The position numbers were made by a program, and so were the translations under genes. The notes below the pieces were generated by a model. The model had not been told where the DNA came from. It worked only from the letters and a program-made list of their open reading frames with translations, and made no database searches. From positions 1 to 6,421 of the forward strand of contig JAKDLE010000177.1 in the NCBI GenBank assembly GCA_030453005.1: a DNA stretch of 6,421 nucleotides. Reading direction: 5' to 3'. The DNA comes from Pseudonocardia sp. GTDB lineage: Bacteria > Actinomycetota > Actinomycetes > Mycobacteriales > Pseudonocardiaceae. How positions within the stretch are numbered: position 1 is the first letter of the stretch; each line of letters begins with the position of its first letter. Of the stretch, positions 1-6,199 are shown piece after piece.

Positions 1-137
1 CGGTGATCCGTCACCTTGCGGCGACGCTTCTCGATGAGAAAGATGATCCCCGCCGCAGTCACGCCCAACGCGACGAACGCCGAGTGCGTGTCCACTGGAG
101 GCAGCCACGGGATCAGGTCGCTCAGCGTCGGAAACAC
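1..137 (-). CDS. Lgt-like membrane protein, N-terminal part (runs off left edge)
   Basis: A minus-strand frame starts at GTG (137-135) and stays open to the window edge, giving 45 codons. It begins MFPTLSDLIPWLPP, then a polar stretch with D-T-H-S, one hydrophobic helix (about residues 21-35) and a basic cluster EKRRRK (36-41). This order is typical of the start of prolipoprotein diacylglyceryl transferase (Lgt) family proteins, which in the genuine enzyme attach diacylglycerol to the lipobox cysteine of prelipoproteins at the inner membrane. The catalytic region lies outside the window, so true Lgt activity cannot be judged; many actinobacterial relatives are only Lgt-like. The GTG is chosen because homologous proteins begin with this M-(F/Y)-P-T pattern; there is no good Shine-Dalgarno. 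A minus-strand stop codon (139-141) lies one base upstream, as in a tightly packed operon. The plus-strand frame across this region is a shadow. Family assignment is from memory and moderate. Confidence 0.5.
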   Translation of the reverse strand, partial: MFPTLSDLIPWLPPVDTHSAFVALGVTAAGIIFLIEKRRRKVTDH

Positions 138-138
138 G

Positions 139-213
139 TCAGCCCGCCAGCATCCGGAACCAGAACATGACCCAGAACGGGATGGCGACCGCCGCGCCGA
201 CCGCGGAGGAGAA
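139..213 (-). pseudogene. possible C-terminal remnant of a minus-strand membrane protein
   Basis: The minus-strand frame ending in TGA at 139-141 encodes a strongly hydrophobic, aromatic tail, AVAIPFWVMFWFRMLAG, just before the stop, one base ahead of the GTG start of the Lgt-like gene. The one-base stop-to-start spacing and the membrane-like tail suggest the end of an upstream operon partner. Further upstream the frame lies opposite the permease gene and no longer looks membrane-like, so if it was a gene only its last 15-25 codons remain here. It overlaps the proposed permease start. I do not recognise a family. It could equally be a chance open frame. Confidence 0.25.
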
Positions 214-2665
214 GCTCTCAGCCTTCTGGGGTTCCGCGGACGGCAGACTTGAGAGTGTCCCGCCGCGGCCTGGCGAAGCGGTGTCGGTGTCGGGCCCACT
301 GATCGCCGACGCCCGTGTCGATCAGGTCCTACCCCAGGGCGCTACTCGTGTTCTCGACCTCGACATCCCGCTGTCGGTCAGTTCGTCCTCGGGCAGGACC
401 GTGGACGTTCAGGGCCGCGTCCTCGACCTGGCTGACCCGCTCACCGAGGGCATCTACCGGATCGACCGGGGTACGCCCACTGACGGCGAACGAGACGTGA
501 TCCTCTCGTCCGCGCTCGCAGCGAAGCTGTCGGTCGACGTCGGGCAGCGGGTACAGGTCAACGGTCATCCCATGGAGCTCGTCGCCCTGGTCTCCGATCC
601 GCGGGACCTCGGCCGGGCGATCGCAGTGGTACCGCCGGCGGCCATCGAGGACGGTGGTCCGCTGCACCGACTCCTCGACGGCGAGCACGTGGGCACCGCC
701 CGCTGGCTGCTGCACCTGCCCGAGCAGTTGAGTCCCGACGAACGAGTGACTCTCGCCGCCCAGGGGCTCGCGCTCGTCGAGCGAGAGGCGGCGTTGCGCA
801 GGCTCGCCGACGATCCACTCGTCGAGTCCGCGGCGCTGGGCCTGGGCGCTGGGCTGCTGGTGGAGTCGGCACTGATGGCTGCCGCCGCTTTCACCGTGGT
901 GGCACGCGCCCAACGCAGGAACATCGGGCTCCTCGCCGCGCTCGGAGCATCTCGGAAGGTGCGTTCGGCCTGCGTCCTGCGTTACGCGGTCCTGGTCGCG
1001 GTCAGCGGAGCGGTCGCCGGTGCGCTGCTGGGTGAGCTCGCGGCGCGAATCGCGGCGCCTGTACTGGCGCGGCGCACCGAACAGGACTGGGGCCGCTTCG
1101 ATCCGTCCGTTGTGACCGTTTCGTTGCTTATCGTGGTCGCCGTAGCCGCTGCACTATTGGCCGCATGGCTGCCGGCGCGGGAGTCGTCGCGGCTCCCGGT
1201 GCTCCCCATGCTGCGCGAGTCTGCCCTGGCAGGCACAGCCAGCCGATCGCAGTGGATCAACGCAATGGTTTGGCTGATCCTCGGGGTCGCCGGCTTCGTA
1301 CTGATGGCGCTGGGGGGACCGGTTTGGGCAGGCAACCCACTGCTGGGAGTCGGGGCCGTCGTCGCGAGCGTAGTGGCGCTCGCCGGGCTCGGTAGCGACC
1401 GGCTTGCGGCGGTGGCCCGACAGCCCCTGCCCAGCATCAGACCCCTGTCCCGCATCGTCATACGCAGCCTCGCGGTCATTCCGGCCCGGCTCGGTGCACT
1501 CGTCGCCGCGACGGGTCTTCTGATCGCGATCGGCAGCGCCGGCCTGGTGGTGTCCTCCTCCACCGTTGCCTATCGGTCTGAGCACTACCAGCCTCCGGTC
1601 CCCACCGGGGCGGTGTTGGTCCAGACCAACTCGGCCCTGACCGACACCGAAGTCGAGGCGATCGTCCGTTCCAGCGGTGCCGCGGCCGCGGCATCGTTCA
1701 TCCCGGCGACGACCGCGCTCGACTCGGGCAGCGATCAGGTCCTGGCAGCCACCCCGCTACTTCGGTGCTTGGAGAGAAATCAGGAGGTCAGCGGCCTCAT
1801 CACGGCTTCGGCCTGCATCGACGAGGGGCGAACCGGCGTGATATTTCCCAGTGTAGGAAGCGCCGAGACATCGGCGATCGAAGCCATCCTGGGAAGTTCC
1901 ATCGACGACCAGGCGCGGTCGGTGTTTGCAACCGGTGGCGCTGTCGTGATCAGCACGGGTGTGCTCGACGGCAGGGCACTCGACCTCGTCCGCCTGCCCC
2001 GCCGGTCTGCACAGGACGATCCAGACGCCCTGGCAGCTGTCGCCACGCTGCCGGCCGTTCAGATCGCAGCACGGCCGCAGTATACCGACCTCCCAGTGGC
2101 GTTCATGCTGCCGGCCACCGCCGCGCAGCTCGGGCTGGATCTCGATGGCGCCGGCGTCGATGTGCTTCTGCTGCCCGACCACGGGCCGAACCCGGCGCCG
2201 ATCGACCTCGGCCGGGTGCGCCGGGCGCTGCCGGTGGACCAGCAAGCCCAGGCACGGATCGTGACCGCAGGCGGTCCGGCCGGTCTCGGGGTGCTGCGGG
2301 CGGTGTATACGGCGCTCCTCATCGGCACGGTCGCGGTCGGTGCCACAGTCGTCGGCAGTGGCGTGGCGTTGTGGGGCGCCGAGTCTCGGCCCGAGCTGTC
2401 CCGGCTCGCGGTCATCGGAGCGCGCCGTCGTTGGCGGCTGTCCACGGGAGCGGCCCACGGCGGGACCATCGCGGCGCTCGCGTGTCTCGCGGGGGTGCCC
2501 CCGGGGATGGTCGCGGGCGCGCTGTTCCTGGGCGCCGTCGATGTCGCGGTGACGATTCCCGTGCTCGCACTCGTGGCGACGTTGGTCGGGACACTGCTCG
2601 CGGCCGCGGCCGCCGGTGCGGCCGTCACCCCGAAGGGGGCGACACTGATCCGTTCCCGGCTGTAG
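167..2665 (+). CDS. FtsX-like ABC transporter permease, apparently lacking its first membrane helix
   Basis: An 832-residue ABC permease of the large two-FtsX-domain class. These proteins work in the cytoplasmic membrane with a separate MacB/LolD-type ATPase and usually move or release lipids, peptides or lipoproteins. Visible layout: extracytoplasmic domain 1 (about 15-220); three helices (about 224-246, 273-296, 314-337) with the FtsX signature RNIGLLAALGASRK at 251-264; central helices (about 366-384, 391-409, 442-463); extracytoplasmic domain 2 (about 470-705); three C-terminal helices (about 712-736, 763-790, 794-820) with a second signature RPELSRLAVIGARRR at 741-755. Family members normally open with a basic stretch and a helix ahead of domain 1; none is found here, nor in the same frame back to the stop at 44-46. 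ATG 167 is the longest start; ATG 182 or GTG 281 are alternatives, none with a good ribosome site. No ATPase gene lies in the window. It may be a 5'-truncated pseudogene despite the long intact frame. Confidence 0.85.
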   Translation: MTQNGMATAAPTAEEKLSAFWGSADGRLESVPPRPGEAVSVSGPLIADARVDQVLPQGATRVLDLDIPLSVSSSSGRTVDVQGRVLDLADPLTEGIYRIDRGTPTDGERDVILSSALAAKLSVDVGQRVQVNGHPMELVALVSDPRDLGRAIAVVPPAAIEDGGPLHRLLDGEHVGTARWLLHLPEQLSPDERVTLAAQGLALVEREAALRRLADDPLVESAALGLGAGLLVESALMAAAAFTVVARAQRRNIGLLAALGASRKVRSACVLRYAVLVAVSGAVAGALLGELAARIAAPVLARRTEQDWGRFDPSVVTVSLLIVVAVAAALLAAWLPARESSRLPVLPMLRESALAGTASRSQWINAMVWLILGVAGFVLMALGGPVWAGNPLLGVGAVVASVVALAGLGSDRLAAVARQPLPSIRPLSRIVIRSLAVIPARLGALVAATGLLIAIGSAGLVVSSSTVAYRSEHYQPPVPTGAVLVQTNSALTDTEVEAIVRSSGAAAAASFIPATTALDSGSDQVLAATPLLRCLERNQEVSGLITASACIDEGRTGVIFPSVGSAETSAIEAILGSSIDDQARSVFATGGAVVISTGVLDGRALDLVRLPRRSAQDDPDALAAVATLPAVQIAARPQYTDLPVAFMLPATAAQLGLDLDGAGVDVLLLPDHGPNPAPIDLGRVRRALPVDQQAQARIVTAGGPAGLGVLRAVYTALLIGTVAVGATVVGSGVALWGAESRPELSRLAVIGARRRWRLSTGAAHGGTIAALACLAGVPPGMVAGALFLGAVDVAVTIPVLALVATLVGTLLAAAAAGAAVTPKGATLIRSRL

Positions 2666-2681
2666 CGTGAGCCACGAGAAC

Positions 2682-2687
2682 AGGAGG
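2682..2687 (+). promoter_or_regulatory. ribosome binding site of the Clp N-domain gene
   Basis: A perfect AGGAGG sits 7 bases before the ATG at 2695. It is the only strong Shine-Dalgarno in the window and fixes the start of the Clp-N gene. It is flanked by GAAC (2678-2681) and GTTC (2687-2690), which could pair weakly around it. Confidence 0.8.
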
Positions 2688-2694
2688 TTCGCTC

Positions 2695-3189
2695 ATGTTC
2701 GATGAGTTCAGCAGGCTGGCGCTGGCGGCGGTGCTCTCGGCGGCCGAGCACGCACGCCACGAGCTGAGCTGTGCGGCCCTGATGCGGGAGGTCGTGAAGC
2801 ACGAGGGTGTCGCGGCGGCCGTCCGTCGGCTCGGTGTCGACCCCAGTCGATTGACCGACGCCGACTCGGCCACCGTTGACGGCGGACGGTTCGGCTTCGT
2901 GCGCCGCAGGAGGGCTCGGTCGCGTGCGCTGCCCTTCTCCCTCCCGGCCAGGGCGGCGTTGGACCGCGCCGTCGACCTGCGGCGGCATCTCGACCGTCCC
3001 GCCGTCACCCTGGGGCTCCTGATGATCGCGCTGATCGAGGACGACAGCCCGGCGGGCGCGGCGCTGCGCGCCCGGCTGCCGGACCCGGCGGAGGTCCGCC
3101 GCGAGCTGGCCGACGTGGCCGATCCACCCGAACCCGCCCGTGCGGTGGCGGCCCACCGGGTCCGGCTCACGCAACGGCCGTCCGCGTAG
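2695..3189 (+). CDS. stand-alone Clp N-domain protein (ClpC2-like)
   Basis: A 164-residue soluble protein that reads as a degenerate Clp N domain without any AAA+ ATPase module. Repeat 1 (about 1-53) starts MFDEFSRLALAAVLSAAEHA, like the F-x-x-x-A-x-x-V-x-x-A-x-E-x-A opening of ClpC, and ends EGVAAAVRRLGVD. Repeat 2 (about 78-140) has ALPFSLPARAALDRAVDL followed by LLMIALIEDDSPAGAA, matching the P-F-T-x-x-A-K and LLGLIREGEGVAA segments of ClpC. A basic linker (RRRRARSR, 70-77) joins them. ClpC N domains receive substrates and adaptors; M. tuberculosis ClpC2 is a known N-domain-only paralogue that binds ClpC1-targeting antibiotics. An adaptor or decoy role here is inference. By eye, the two GTEH motifs that carry the phosphoarginine-binding glutamates in Bacillus ClpC are missing. 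The gene starts 29 bp after the permease stop, so cotranscription is possible, and ends 9 bp from the convergent oxidoreductase. Confidence 0.75.
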   Translation: MFDEFSRLALAAVLSAAEHARHELSCAALMREVVKHEGVAAAVRRLGVDPSRLTDADSATVDGGRFGFVRRRRARSRALPFSLPARAALDRAVDLRRHLDRPAVTLGLLMIALIEDDSPAGAALRARLPDPAEVRRELADVADPPEPARAVAAHRVRLTQRPSA

Positions 3190-3198
3190 CTCAGGCCG

Positions 3199-4152
3199 TC
3201 ACCGCAGCGCAGGCAGGACCTCGTCGGTCCAGGCCCGGAAGAACGCGTCGTGGTTCCCGCCGATCTGCTGGACGTGGACCTCGTCGAACCCCGCGTCGAC
3301 GAACCGCTGCGCGGCCGCGACGTGCTTGTCGGGGTCGGGGCCGCAGGCGAACTGCCGGCCGACGGCGTCGCGCGGCACCAGCGACGCGGCGTCGGCGACG
3401 TCCTGCGGGCGCGGCAGGGTCTGGCCGAGCTGCCCGGGCAGCAGCTCGTTGGCCCACAGCCGGTGCGCGGTGTCGAGACCCGCGTCCTCGTCAGGAGCCC
3501 AGCACACCTTCATCCCGCCCTGCACCGGACGGTTGCCGCCGCCGGACTCCCGGTAGAGACGCACCAGGTCGGCGTCGGGCACGGCGGTGCAGAACCCGTC
3601 GCCGATCCGGGCGGCCAGCTCGGTGGCCTGCGGCCCGAACCCGGAGACGTAGATCGGCACGGGCTCGTCGGGGCGGGTGTAGATTCGCGCGTCCTGGCAC
3701 TCGTAGTGGGCGCCGTGGAAGCTGACCTGCTCGCCGAGGTGCAGCAGCCGGATCAGCTCGACGGCCTCCTCCAGCATGTCCAGGCGCACCCCCACCGAGG
3801 GCCACGGGTCGCCGAGGATGTGCTCGTTGAGCGCCTCGCCGCTGCCCACGCCGAGCACGAACCGGCCGTGGTGCTGCACCGCCGCCGTCGCCGCGGCCTG
3901 GGCGATCACCGCCGGGTGGATGCGCGTCGTGGGGCAGGTGACGGCGGTGGTCACGGGGATCGACACCGCCTCGCTCAGCGCGCCGATCACCGACCACACG
4001 AACGGGCTCTGGCCCTGCTCGTCGGTCCAGGGGTGGTAGTGGTCGGAGATCCACAGCCGCTCGAACCCGGCCTCCTGCGCGGACCGGGCCTGCGCCACCA
4101 GCTCCCGCGGGCCGTACTCCTCGCATGCCAGGAAATACCCGAAGCTCGTCAT
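3199..4152 (-). CDS. F420-dependent LLM-class oxidoreductase (TIGR03557 / FGD-like)
   Basis: A 317-residue luciferase-like (TIM-barrel) cytoplasmic oxidoreductase, close to the TIGR03557 subgroup that includes relatives of F420-dependent glucose-6-phosphate dehydrogenase (FGD1). It opens MTSFGYFLACEEYGPRELV, as subgroup members do, supporting the start at 4152. Key matches to FGD1: SDHYHPW at 36-42 (His38 and Trp42 corresponding to FGD1 His40 and Trp44), TCPTTRIHPAVIAQA at 72-86, GVGSGEALNE at 101-110 (Glu106 and Asn109 corresponding to Glu109 and Asn112), and SGFGPQATELAARIGDGF at 170-187 in the cofactor region. These support F420 rather than FMN as cofactor. The C-terminal region that binds sugar phosphate in FGD1 differs (GNHDAFF near 299-305 where FGD1 carries arginines), so the substrate is probably not glucose 6-phosphate; it is unknown. 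The gene is divergent from gabD1 across 66 bp and convergent with the Clp-N gene. No clear Shine-Dalgarno is present. Confidence 0.88.
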   Translation of the reverse strand: MTSFGYFLACEEYGPRELVAQARSAQEAGFERLWISDHYHPWTDEQGQSPFVWSVIGALSEAVSIPVTTAVTCPTTRIHPAVIAQAAATAAVQHHGRFVLGVGSGEALNEHILGDPWPSVGVRLDMLEEAVELIRLLHLGEQVSFHGAHYECQDARIYTRPDEPVPIYVSGFGPQATELAARIGDGFCTAVPDADLVRLYRESGGGNRPVQGGMKVCWAPDEDAGLDTAHRLWANELLPGQLGQTLPRPQDVADAASLVPRDAVGRQFACGPDPDKHVAAAQRFVDAGFDEVHVQQIGGNHDAFFRAWTDEVLPALR

Positions 4153-4218
4153 GGTGCCCGGCTACCCCGGCGCGCCGCGGCCATGCATGCCCCGGCCGTC
4201 CGCGGGTAGGCCGTACGC
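4153..4218. promoter_or_regulatory. divergent promoter region between the oxidoreductase and gabD1
   Basis: This 66-bp gap must hold the starts of both divergent genes. Each start codon is preceded by GGTAG with its TA at exactly -12/-11 relative to the A of ATG: T at 4207 for gabD1 on the plus strand, T at 4164 read on the minus strand for the oxidoreductase. That is where the first two bases of a -10 box would lie for a leaderless transcript, though the final T of TANNNT is absent in both. Neither gene has a convincing Shine-Dalgarno. A CGGCC...GGCCG inverted repeat (4178-4182 and 4194-4198) lies midway and could be an operator or just GC-rich background. Confidence 0.35.
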
Positions 4219-5613
4219 ATGGCCATCGCGACGACCAACCCGGCGACGGGCGAGACGATCCGCACCTTCGACGAACTCACCGACGAGCAGGTGCAGCAGA
4301 AGCTGCAGACCGCCGCCGAGGCGTTCCGCGGCTACCGCACCACCACCTACGCGCAGCGCGCCGGGTGGCTGCGCCGCGCCGCGGACCTGTTCGACGCCGA
4401 GGCCGACGAGCTCGGTGCGCTGGCCACCCTCGAGGTCGGCAAGACGCTGGCGTCGAGCGTGGCCGAGGTGGGCAAATGTGCGAAGGGCTGCCGTTGGTAC
4501 GCCGACCACGCCGAGCGGATCCTCGCCGACGTGCCCCACGACGTGGACGGCGCGAACGTCTTCACCCGCTACGAGCCGCTCGGGCCGGTGCTGGCGATCA
4601 TGCCGTGGAACTTCCCGTACTGGCAGGTGCTGCGCTTCGCCGCGCCCGCGCTCATGGCGGGGAACGTCGGACTACTCAAGCACGCCTCGAACGTGCCGCA
4701 GGTGGCGCTCGCGATCGAGGACGTCCTGCGCCGCGCGGGGTTCCCCGACGGCGTGTTCCAGACGCTGCTCATCGGCTCGTCGAGGATCGAGGGGATCATC
4801 GACGACGACCGCGTCCGCGCCGTCACCCTCACCGGCAGCGAGCCCGCGGGCCGCCAGGTCGGCGCCCGCGCCGGGGGCAACGTCAAGACCAGCGTGCTGG
4901 AGCTGGGCGGCAGCGACGCGTTCATCGTCATGCCGTCGGCCGACCTCGACGAGGCCGTCGGCAACGCCGTCACCTCGCGCACCCTGAACAACGGGCAGTC
5001 CTGCATCAACGCCAAGCGGTTCATCGTCCACGAGCAGGTGGCCGAGGAGTTCGAGCGCAGGCTCACCGAGGCGATGCAGGCCCTCACGGTCGGCGACCCC
5101 ACCGACCCGGACGTCGACATGGGGCCGCTGTCCTCCCCCGACGCGGTGGCGACCATCGACCAGCAGGTGCGCGACACCGTCGCCGCCGGGGCCCGGCTGC
5201 TCACCGGGGGCGAGCCGCTCGACGGACCGGGCGCCTTCTACCCGCCCACCGTGCTCGCCGACATCCCCGACGGCTCCCCCGGGCACCGCGAGGAGCTCTT
5301 CGGGCCCGTCGCGCTGCTGTGGCGCGCCCGCGACGTCGACGACGCCATCCGCATCGCCAACGACTCCACCTTCGGCCTCGGCGGCAGCGCCTGGACCCGC
5401 GACCCGGGCGAGCAGGAACGGTTCGTCGACGAGGTGGAGACCGGCATGATGTACATCAACAAGTTCACCGAGTCGACGCCCGAGGTGCCCTTCGGCGGGA
5501 CCAAGAACTCCGGGTACGGCCGGGAGCTCGCGCAGTTCGGCCCGCTGTCGTTCGTCAACGCCAAGACGGTCTGGATCGCGGGGTCGGAACAGGGCGGGGG
5601 CGGGGTGGAGTAG
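4219..5613 (+). CDS. gabD1: succinate-semialdehyde dehydrogenase (GabD1/Sad-type)
   Basis: A 464-residue cytoplasmic aldehyde dehydrogenase, full length for its family, oxidising succinate semialdehyde to succinate with NAD(P)+. It links GABA breakdown, or 2-oxoglutarate decarboxylation in mycobacteria, to the TCA cycle. It opens MAIATTNPATGETIRTF, nearly as in mycobacterial GabD1, which fixes the ATG. Motifs: PWNFPYWQ at 129-136 (Asn131, oxyanion), LLKHASNVPQ at 152-161 (Lys154, cofactor ribose), LTGSEPAGRQVG at 204-215, general base Glu228 in ELGGSDAFIV, catalytic Cys262 in NNGQSCINAKR (257-267), Glu359 in EELFGP, and PFGGTKNSGYGREL at 424-437. All catalytic residues are intact. The loop just before PFGG (INKFTESTPEV, 413-423) differs from the INGMTVSYPEL type I recall from mycobacteria, so substrate range may differ, and NAD versus NADP preference is not settled by eye. 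Uma2 follows after 16 bp. Confidence 0.9.
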   Translation: MAIATTNPATGETIRTFDELTDEQVQQKLQTAAEAFRGYRTTTYAQRAGWLRRAADLFDAEADELGALATLEVGKTLASSVAEVGKCAKGCRWYADHAERILADVPHDVDGANVFTRYEPLGPVLAIMPWNFPYWQVLRFAAPALMAGNVGLLKHASNVPQVALAIEDVLRRAGFPDGVFQTLLIGSSRIEGIIDDDRVRAVTLTGSEPAGRQVGARAGGNVKTSVLELGGSDAFIVMPSADLDEAVGNAVTSRTLNNGQSCINAKRFIVHEQVAEEFERRLTEAMQALTVGDPTDPDVDMGPLSSPDAVATIDQQVRDTVAAGARLLTGGEPLDGPGAFYPPTVLADIPDGSPGHREELFGPVALLWRARDVDDAIRIANDSTFGLGGSAWTRDPGEQERFVDEVETGMMYINKFTESTPEVPFGGTKNSGYGRELAQFGPLSFVNAKTVWIAGSEQGGGGVE

Positions 5614-5616
5614 CGG

Positions 5617-5622
5617 TATCCT
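5617..5622 (+). promoter_or_regulatory. candidate -10 box for a leaderless Uma2 transcript
   Basis: TATCCT lies 8 to 13 bases upstream of the Uma2 ATG (5630) and fits the TANNNT pattern of actinobacterial -10 elements. If used, transcription would start at or within a base or two of the ATG. No Shine-Dalgarno is present in the 16-bp gap, which favours leaderless translation or coupling to gabD1. No recognisable -35 element is seen because the upstream bases are a G-rich run coding the end of gabD1. Confidence 0.35.
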
Positions 5623-5629
5623 GCGTCCT

Positions 5630-6199
5630 ATGACCGCGGATCCCGTGGTGGACCACCTGAGGTTCACCGTCGAGCAGTTCGAACGGATGGGCGAGGTCGG
5701 CGTCCTCGACCCAGAGGTGCGCTACGAGCTGCTCGACGGGGAGATCGTCGTCATGTCACCGATCGGTCCGAAGCACGCAGGCGTGGTCAACCGCAGTGCG
5801 AGGCGCTTCTTCGACCGCTTCGACGGGCTCGCCACGGTGATGGTGCAGAATCCGATCCGTCTGCTCCCGAGCTCCGAGCCCCAGCCCGATCTCGTGGTGG
5901 CGCGAGAACGGCACGACTTCTACGAGAGCGCTCATCCGACCGCCGAGGACACGTTGCTCGTCGTCGAGGTGGCCGACTCGTCGCTGCGCAGCGACCGGCT
6001 GGTGAAGGTGCCGATCTACGCTCGACAGGGCGTGCCCGAACTGTGGATCGTCGACATCGCGGCCCGGGTGGTACACATCCACACCGAGCCGACGGCGAAC
6101 GGCTACCGCACGGTCCGCAGCGCCCGGGGCGACGAGGTGATCGCGCCGCAGTCGGTCGCGGGTGTGACGTTCACTCCGAACGACCTCCTCGGGGACTGA
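5630..6199 (+). CDS. Uma2 family (DUF820) PD-(D/E)XK nuclease-like protein
   Basis: A 189-residue protein of the Uma2 family, of usual length. Family marks in order: FTVEQFERM (12-20), RYELLDGEIVVMSPIGPKHA (31-50), PQPDLVVARE (85-93) with Asp87, LLVVEVADSSLRSDRLVK (109-126) with Glu113 and Lys126, and YARQGVPELWIVD (130-142). Asp87, Glu113 and the lysine that follows form the putative metal-dependent nuclease site of the PD-(D/E)XK fold, and all are present, so the site looks intact. Family members are predicted restriction-like endonucleases, common in Cyanobacteria and Actinobacteria in many copies; their biological role is not established. No second restriction or toxin-antitoxin partner is seen next to it. 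The ATG at 5630 is the first good start; the gene begins 16 bp after gabD1. Its codon use seems slightly less extreme than gabD1, compatible with an accessory gene, but I have not computed this. Confidence 0.88.
   Translation: MTADPVVDHLRFTVEQFERMGEVGVLDPEVRYELLDGEIVVMSPIGPKHAGVVNRSARRFFDRFDGLATVMVQNPIRLLPSSEPQPDLVVARERHDFYESAHPTAEDTLLVVEVADSSLRSDRLVKVPIYARQGVPELWIVDIAARVVHIHTEPTANGYRTVRSARGDEVIAPQSVAGVTFTPNDLLGD

Noticed and set aside
160..178. Direct repeat CCAGAAC at 160-166 and 172-178 near the proposed breakpoint
   Set aside because: It encodes a repeated Phe-Trp pair on the minus strand and is too short to call a target-site duplication.
16..252. Plus-strand frame at the left edge
   Set aside because: Arginine-rich with no pattern; the minus-strand Lgt-like reading of 1-137 explains this DNA better.
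2678..2690. GAAC/GTTC pair around the AGGAGG, as a possible RNA switch
   Set aside because: A 4-bp stem with a 5-base loop is too weak to claim regulation.
2059..3174. Minus-strand frame of 371 codons across the permease end and the Clp-N gene
   Set aside because: No recognisable domain, low-complexity A/R/S/T/P content, and it spans two supported plus-strand genes.
3187..3201. Possible bidirectional terminator between the convergent Clp-N and oxidoreductase genes
   Set aside because: The 9-bp gap has no hairpin followed by a T run; nothing supports a terminator.
3250..4209. Long plus-strand open frame opposite the oxidoreductase
   Set aside because: It is the antisense shadow of a clearly recognised LLM-class enzyme; its product is rich in H, R, G and V with no domain-like pattern.
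4125..5633. 502-codon plus-strand frame overlapping gabD1 out of frame
   Set aside because: Its product is a run of arginine, proline and alanine typical of the wrong frame of a high-GC gene.
4672..5667. Long minus-strand open frame opposite gabD1
   Set aside because: GC-rich antisense shadow; gabD1 on the plus strand has every catalytic motif.
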